From NCBI GenBank assembly GCA_002309015.1, contig DBWM01000045.1:1-17818 (forward strand): a stretch of DNA of 17,818 nucleotides, written 5' to 3'. The DNA comes from Myxococcales bacterium UBA1238. GTDB taxonomy: Bacteria > Myxococcota_A > Bradymonadia > UBA7976 > UBA1532. Under the pieces are notes generated by a model that did not search any database, was not told where the DNA came from, and worked only from the letters and a program-made list of their open reading frames with translations. Positions 13,950 through 17,818 of this stretch are shown piece after piece. The translations under genes were made by a program, and so were the position numbers. Every line of letters starts with the position of its first letter. The stretch's first letter is position 1.

Positions 13950-16940
13950 ATGTTCAAGATGTTTCAACTGATTTGTGCTTCTCTTGCGGCAGCATTGTGT
14001 CTCTGCTCCTGCGACGATGACGACGACAATCCTTTTGGTAGTATGTCATGTGGAGATGTTTACGAATGTGCTACGAAGACATGCAAAGCAGACATAACAG
14101 ACAAAAGCTGCGTGACAAAATGCGAGCAGCAGGGGACAGAGCAAGCTCAAAAACTGTTTCAGGCTGTGACTTCTTGTTTGAGTAAATGCTCGGGTATGGA
14201 TTGCGCTGATTGTGGTGATGTCATATTGACTTGCGTGGAAGATAAGTCCGGAAATTCCACTCAATGTGATGGCGGATCCTGCAATGACTACGTTATGCCG
14301 GATATATGGACCGAGACCGGAGACGAGCTTTGCTCCGATGGGCATGACAATGATGGTGATGGACGTGTCGACTGCAACGATAACAGCTGCTTGTATAATC
14401 CTGAAGTGACCGTCTGCAAGAAGAGGCATTATCCCAAATCTCGCGAGAATACAGATGAGCTCTGCCAAAACGGTATTGATGATGATGATAACGGGTATGT
14501 AGATTGTCAGGATAATTCTTGTCGTCTGAATGTAGATGTGAAGGTTTGCGGCAGCGTCTTGGCTGAAAACAGCGATGAACTCTGCTCAAACTACATCGAT
14601 GATGACATGAATGGTCATACAGACTGTGATGACAATGCCTGCAAGTACAACCCGTGGATCACGGCCTGCGCGATTCATCGCGGTGAATTTACCTTTAAAC
14701 AATGCAAAGATAATGTCGACAACGACGGGAATGGCTATACCGATTGCGCGGATTACAGTTGCCAATATAACTTCTGGGGGAACTGCAATAAAGCTGCTGT
14801 TTCTTTGTCAGAAGCGGGCTATTGCATGGATACCCTCGATAATGATGGCGACGGCAAGACAGACTGCGACGATCCGGATTGCATGAGCGCCTATGTCTGT
14901 AATCCGGTAGAAGAAAACACCAACGAGCTTTGCCGCGATGGAAAAGACAACGATTATAACGGTTATACCGACTGCGATGATGCGAATTGCCAACATGATA
15001 GAGATGTTACGATTTGTGGCGTAAAGGAAACCACAAACGCGCTTTGCTCCGATGGCGTCGATAACGATTTTAATGGTGTTATCGACTGTAACGATCGCAA
15101 TTGTGTGCCAAAAGGTGATTGCGCGACCGTGACCGTCTGCAGATCTCAAACACAGGAAGCCGAGAATACAAATGAGCGCTGCTCGGATGGCTTAGACAAT
15201 GACTGGAATGGGTATATTGACTGTGAAGACAGAGGCTGCGCGCCCAGCGGCGACAATGTGAGCGTGACCGTTTGCAGAAGTGAGACCAAAGTAGAAGAAA
15301 ATACCGATATTCTCTGCAACGATCTGCTGGACAACGACTGGGATGGCACCATTGACTGCAAGGACGATGATTGTGCAAACGCAATGCCTTGTCTTGTGGA
15401 AAACACAAATGAGCTTTGCAACGATGGGATCGATAACGACTTCGATGACAAGATCGACTGCGCCGATTCCAACTGCGCTTATCGCTCGAGCGTGACTGTT
15501 TGCGGCACCGTTGTAAAAGAAGACTCCGACGAGCTCTGTTCCGACAAAATTGATAATGATTTCAATGGGTATACCGACTGCGAAGACTCCAATTGTGTTC
15601 CCAATGATCCGAATGTCACCAGTGTGAAGGTCTGCCGGAGCGAAACAAGGGTTCCCAGGGAAAACACCAATGAGATTTGCAGCGATGGCGTGGATAACGA
15701 CTGGAACGGTGCGATTGACTGCAATGACACCGGTTGCAAGATCACACCCGCTGTGACCGTTTGCTGCCTCCCTGTGAAAGAAAACACCGACGAGCTCTGC
15801 AGCGATGGCATCGATAACGATTTCAATGGTTATACCGACTGCAAGGATCGCGGCTGTCTATCCAAGGCAGATGATTGTAATCCTGTGACTGTTTGCAGAG
15901 CTCCTGTACAGGAAGATGAAAATACAACGGAGCGCTGCTCTGATGGCATCGACAACGACTGGAACGGTTACATTGACTGTGATGACAGGAATTGTGTGCC
16001 CGCAGAAGATGTGGGGGATGTGACCGCTTGCAGAAGCGCGACCAAGGTGGCTGAAGACACCGAAGAGCTTTGCTCTGATGGGATCGATAACGACTGGGAC
16101 GGCTCCATTGACTGCAAAGATGTCGGTTGTAAGAAGGCGAAGCCTTGTCTCGTTGAAAACACTGAAGATCTTTGCTCTGACCATATCGATAACGATCTTG
16201 ATGGCCAGACGGACTGCGATGATTACAATTGCTCGCATAATTCCAAGGTGACGAGTTGTGGGACCGTCAAGGAAGAAAAGACCGACGCGCTTTGCTCTGA
16301 TGGCGTTGATAACGATTTCAATGGGAAGACCGATTGCGGAGATCCCAATTGTGTACCCGAAAATGCGAGCGATACCAGCATCATCGTCTGCAGGAGCGAT
16401 GTGAAGACTGATGCAGAAGACACTGATGAGCTTTGCTCTGATGGAGTGGATAACGACTGGAACGGTGCCATTGACTGCAATGATGAGGCCTGCAAGAACA
16501 CCGAGAAGGTGAGCGTCTGCTGTGCCGCTGGATTTGTTCCCGTAGAGAAAGAAAACACCAATAAGCTTTGCTCCGATGAGAAAGACAACGACGGGGATGG
16601 CTTCATCGACTGCAATGATAAAGATTGCGTGCCCAAAGGCGATGATGTGAGCGTGACCGTCTGCAGGACTGAAGTCAAAGAGACTGAAAACACAAATGAT
16701 CGTTGCGAAGATGGTTTAGACAACGACTGGGATGGCTTCATTGACTGCGATGATAGAGATTGCGCGCCCAAAGGCGATAATGCGAGCGTGACCGCCTGCA
16801 GGAGTGAACAGAAAGAGGCTGAAAACACGAATGAGCGTTGCAGTGATAAAAAAGACAACGACTGGGATGGGTACATCGACTGCAATGATAATGACTGCAA
16901 GAACGCCACTGATGTGACCGCTTGCAAGAGTCAAAACTGA
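13950..16940 (+). CDS. Giant Cys/Asp-repeat lipoprotein with 21 calcium-loop-like modules
   Basis: A 996-residue surface lipoprotein. I take ATG 13950 because GGGAG lies 8 bases upstream and MFKMFQLICASLAAALCLC leads straight to the lipobox Cys of CSC; the frame is open back to 13827. After the acidic DDDDDNP stretch comes a Cys-rich head (about 30-120). From Asp125 to the end run 21 modules of about 33-47 residues, each with the core C-x13-C-x4-C: ELCSDG, then DND(W/F/G)(N/D)G-x-x-DC-x-D-x-x-C, and usually a fourth Cys in a VTVC-like strand. Positions 1, 3, 5, 9 and 12 of DNDGDGRVDCND fit an EF-hand-type calcium loop, and the unit resembles the MopE-type 'putative metal-binding motif' (DNDCDG) but with W or F commonly in place of Cys. 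Expect a rigid, disulfide- and probably calcium-stabilised fibre (inference). It stands alone between the tRNA and the lytic transglycosylase gene. Confidence 0.93.
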   Translation: MFKMFQLICASLAAALCLCSCDDDDDNPFGSMSCGDVYECATKTCKADITDKSCVTKCEQQGTEQAQKLFQAVTSCLSKCSGMDCADCGDVILTCVEDKSGNSTQCDGGSCNDYVMPDIWTETGDELCSDGHDNDGDGRVDCNDNSCLYNPEVTVCKKRHYPKSRENTDELCQNGIDDDDNGYVDCQDNSCRLNVDVKVCGSVLAENSDELCSNYIDDDMNGHTDCDDNACKYNPWITACAIHRGEFTFKQCKDNVDNDGNGYTDCADYSCQYNFWGNCNKAAVSLSEAGYCMDTLDNDGDGKTDCDDPDCMSAYVCNPVEENTNELCRDGKDNDYNGYTDCDDANCQHDRDVTICGVKETTNALCSDGVDNDFNGVIDCNDRNCVPKGDCATVTVCRSQTQEAENTNERCSDGLDNDWNGYIDCEDRGCAPSGDNVSVTVCRSETKVEENTDILCNDLLDNDWDGTIDCKDDDCANAMPCLVENTNELCNDGIDNDFDDKIDCADSNCAYRSSVTVCGTVVKEDSDELCSDKIDNDFNGYTDCEDSNCVPNDPNVTSVKVCRSETRVPRENTNEICSDGVDNDWNGAIDCNDTGCKITPAVTVCCLPVKENTDELCSDGIDNDFNGYTDCKDRGCLSKADDCNPVTVCRAPVQEDENTTERCSDGIDNDWNGYIDCDDRNCVPAEDVGDVTACRSATKVAEDTEELCSDGIDNDWDGSIDCKDVGCKKAKPCLVENTEDLCSDHIDNDLDGQTDCDDYNCSHNSKVTSCGTVKEEKTDALCSDGVDNDFNGKTDCGDPNCVPENASDTSIIVCRSDVKTDAEDTDELCSDGVDNDWNGAIDCNDEACKNTEKVSVCCAAGFVPVEKENTNKLCSDEKDNDGDGFIDCNDKDCVPKGDDVSVTVCRTEVKETENTNDRCEDGLDNDWDGFIDCDDRDCAPKGDNASVTACRSEQKEAENTNERCSDKKDNDWDGYIDCNDNDCKNATDVTACKSQN
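14310..16937 (+). repeat. 21-unit protein repeat array
   Basis: Twenty-one head-to-tail modules fill the gene from near 14310 to its stop. Early modules (1-6) are the most diverged, and the third core residue or DND varies (DDDDNG, DDDMNG). Later modules are far more alike (DNDWNGYIDC, DNDFNGYTDC), which points to more recent expansion toward the 3' end. Confidence 0.9.
15165..16688 (+). repeat. Higher-order repeat: two six-module blocks of 252 and 256 codons
   Basis: Modules 8-13 (15165-15920, 756 bases) match modules 14-19 (15921-16688, 768 bases) position by position. Position 1 has ERCSDG and WNGYIDC; position 2 is short and ends CLVE; position 3 ends with CGTV; position 4 has CRSE or CRSD; position 5 has a double Cys (VTVCC, VSVCC); position 6 ends VTVCR. 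Modules 20-21 (16689-16940) start a third copy, and module 7 fits position 6 of an earlier one. Confidence 0.85.
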
Positions 16941-16992
16941 TGCCTTCATCGCAAAGATTTTCCTGCCTTTCGCCTTCCTGAAATCAGCAAAG

Positions 16993-17028
16993 TTGCAGAT
17001 GAACCGTTTTATCGGGTAAAATCTGCAG
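16993..17028 (+). promoter_or_regulatory. Promoter overlapped by an inverted repeat, upstream of the lytic transglycosylase
   Basis: TTGCAG (16993-16998) and TAAAAT (17017-17022) are spaced 18 bases, a fair sigma-70 match. TGCAGAT (16994-17000) is the exact reverse complement of ATCTGCA (17021-17027), so the arms cover the -35 box and the start region. The gene's ATG follows 8 bases after the -10 box, leaving almost no leader. Confidence 0.5.
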
Positions 17029-17030
17029 TT

Positions 17031-17678
17031 ATGCGCATTCCAATTTTTCTTCTTGCCTGTAGCTTTCCCCTGTTGGCCTGGGCTGATTTGTACGTGACCC
17101 AGGAAAACGGTGTGACGACGATCTCTAACCAGGGGAAACCTAAAGGGAAATTGCTGTATTCGGTCAAAGAAGACGGTGCAAAGCCCGCTTCACCAGCTCG
17201 GCGTAAAACGACGGCTTCAACGGCGACGGCATCGACGACGCCTGCAACCCGGGGGAAGTTTGGTGCGAAGTCGCAGGCGGTTCAAAAGCCCGAGGCGTAT
17301 GTGGCCTTTGTGCAGGGCGCAGCGGCGCATTACCAGTTGCCTGAGGCGCTGATTTGGGCGGTGATGAAGGTTGAAAGCGGGTTCAATCCGCAGGCGGTGA
17401 GCGATCGCGGCGCGCAGGGGCTGATGCAGTTGATGCCCACCACGTCCACGGAACTGGGCGTGACCGATCCCTTTGATCCCGAGCAGAATATTTATGGCGG
17501 CGCGCGCCTTTTGCGGAAGCTGGCCAATCGCTTTGATGGCGACGTCGTTTTGGCGCTCTCGGGTTATCACGCGGGCGGTGGTGCGGTCAATGCGGCGGGC
17601 GGGATCCCCTACGATCGCACCAGCATGTATGTGGGGATGGTGTTAAAAGCCTACTACGCTTATAAAAATGCGCAGTAA
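17031..17678 (+). CDS. Lytic transglycosylase, SLT/GH23 family
   Basis: Cleaves the MurNAc-GlcNAc bond of peptidoglycan to form 1,6-anhydro ends, in the periplasm. The 215-residue protein starts MRIPIFLLACSFPLLAWA, a signal peptide cut near AWA-D. Residues 19-50 (DLYVTQENGVTTISNQGKPK) resemble a DUF4124-type small N-terminal beta-domain, followed by an Ala/Thr/Pro/Ser-rich linker (about 50-85). The SLT domain (about 88-212) shows the catalytic Glu in WAVMKVESGFNPQAVS, then RGAQGLMQLMPTT, the family's GLMQ motif, NIYGGARLLRKL and LSGYHAGGGAVN, so all core motifs are present. No good Shine-Dalgarno site precedes the ATG, consistent with a near-leaderless transcript. It is a stand-alone gene between the repeat lipoprotein and the tRNA-Gly gene. 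Confidence 0.95.
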   Translation: MRIPIFLLACSFPLLAWADLYVTQENGVTTISNQGKPKGKLLYSVKEDGAKPASPARRKTTASTATASTTPATRGKFGAKSQAVQKPEAYVAFVQGAAAHYQLPEALIWAVMKVESGFNPQAVSDRGAQGLMQLMPTTSTELGVTDPFDPEQNIYGGARLLRKLANRFDGDVVLALSGYHAGGGAVNAAGGIPYDRTSMYVGMVLKAYYAYKNAQ

Positions 17679-17732
17679 CCCGTGAATTTTGAAGATGTTT
17701 TCCATCTGGATGCAAAGCGGCATAAAAAAAGA

Positions 17733-17760
17733 TTGACTCTGCATCCGCCGCGCATAAAAT
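17733..17760 (+). promoter_or_regulatory. Sigma-70-type promoter of the tRNA-Gly gene
   Basis: TTGACT (17733-17738) and TAAAAT (17755-17760) are 16 bases apart, followed by a GC-rich GCCGCTCG discriminator. Transcription would begin near 17767, leaving a leader of about 28 bases before the tRNA at 17795 for RNase P removal. Confidence 0.75.
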
Positions 17761-17794
17761 GCCGCTCGTTCTCTGCTTGAGTGCGAATTCCGAT

Positions 17795-17818
17795 GCGGGA
17801 ATAACTCAGTGGTAGAGT
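17795..17818 (+). tRNA. tRNA-Gly, 5' part, truncated by window edge
   Basis: GCGGGAATAACTCAGTGGTA followed by GAGT gives the 5' acceptor strand GCGGGAA, TA, and a D-arm whose ACTC pairs with GAGT. This is the standard bacterial tRNA-Gly beginning; the anticodon (GCC expected from the type) is outside the window. A promoter lies just upstream. Confidence 0.85.

Noticed and set aside
16223..16927. Long minus-strand open frame (234 codons) and similar ones across 14046-16949
   Set aside because: They lie wholly inside the plus-strand repeat gene; their Ser/Leu/Gln repeats are just the complement of the Cys/Asp modules, and no ribosome site or independent domain is visible.
13950..16940. The repeat array as a CRISPR array
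   Set aside because: Periodicity is about 100-140 bases and in-frame, with codon-level divergence between copies; there are no identical short repeats with unique spacers.

Overview
The window looks like chromosomal DNA of a Gram-negative bacterium with a predatory-deltaproteobacterial flavour (Myxococcota or Bradymonadia type; this placement is inference from protein style, not a search). The signs are several lipobox signal peptides, Cys-rich surface lipoproteins, a long array of calcium-loop-like 'DNDxxGxxDC' repeats, PPC domains, an Asp/Pro/Glu-rich linker, Shine-Dalgarno sites of AGGAG type, and a tRNA without an encoded CCA. Coding density is high, and no gene-free stretch exceeds 300 bases.

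Layout. 1-902 (minus) is the N-terminal two thirds of enolase, cut by the window edge. 1169-6801 (plus) is a compact four-gene operon: a Cys-rich PPC lipoprotein, a lipoprotein with a HEVGH zinc-protease motif, an ABC ATPase with altered catalytic residues, and a small multi-pass membrane protein. 9504-6823 (minus) holds three genes: a small secreted protein, a small membrane protein, and a lipoprotein esterase with a CBM20-like domain. 9603-11615 (plus) holds a secreted PEGA-like protein and a TPR-type protein. 13435-11681 (minus) is a penicillin-binding transpeptidase with an acidic stalk and a Lys/Pro-rich tail. 13660-13733 is a CAU tRNA with a clear promoter and terminator. 13950-16940 (plus) is a 996-residue lipoprotein with 21 Cys/Asp repeats, 13 of which sit in a six-unit higher-order repeat. 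17031-17678 (plus) is a lytic transglycosylase, and the last 24 bases are the start of a tRNA-Gly.

Apart from enolase and the tRNAs, nearly everything is cell-envelope related: surface lipoproteins, an ABC system, and peptidoglycan synthesis and cleavage. The best candidate for an undescribed system is the 1169-6801 operon. It puts two exported lipoproteins, one probably a protease, in one unit with an ABC ATPase that lacks the usual catalytic Glu and switch His and with a short membrane partner. The second candidate is the repeat lipoprotein, whose array has clearly grown by block duplication.
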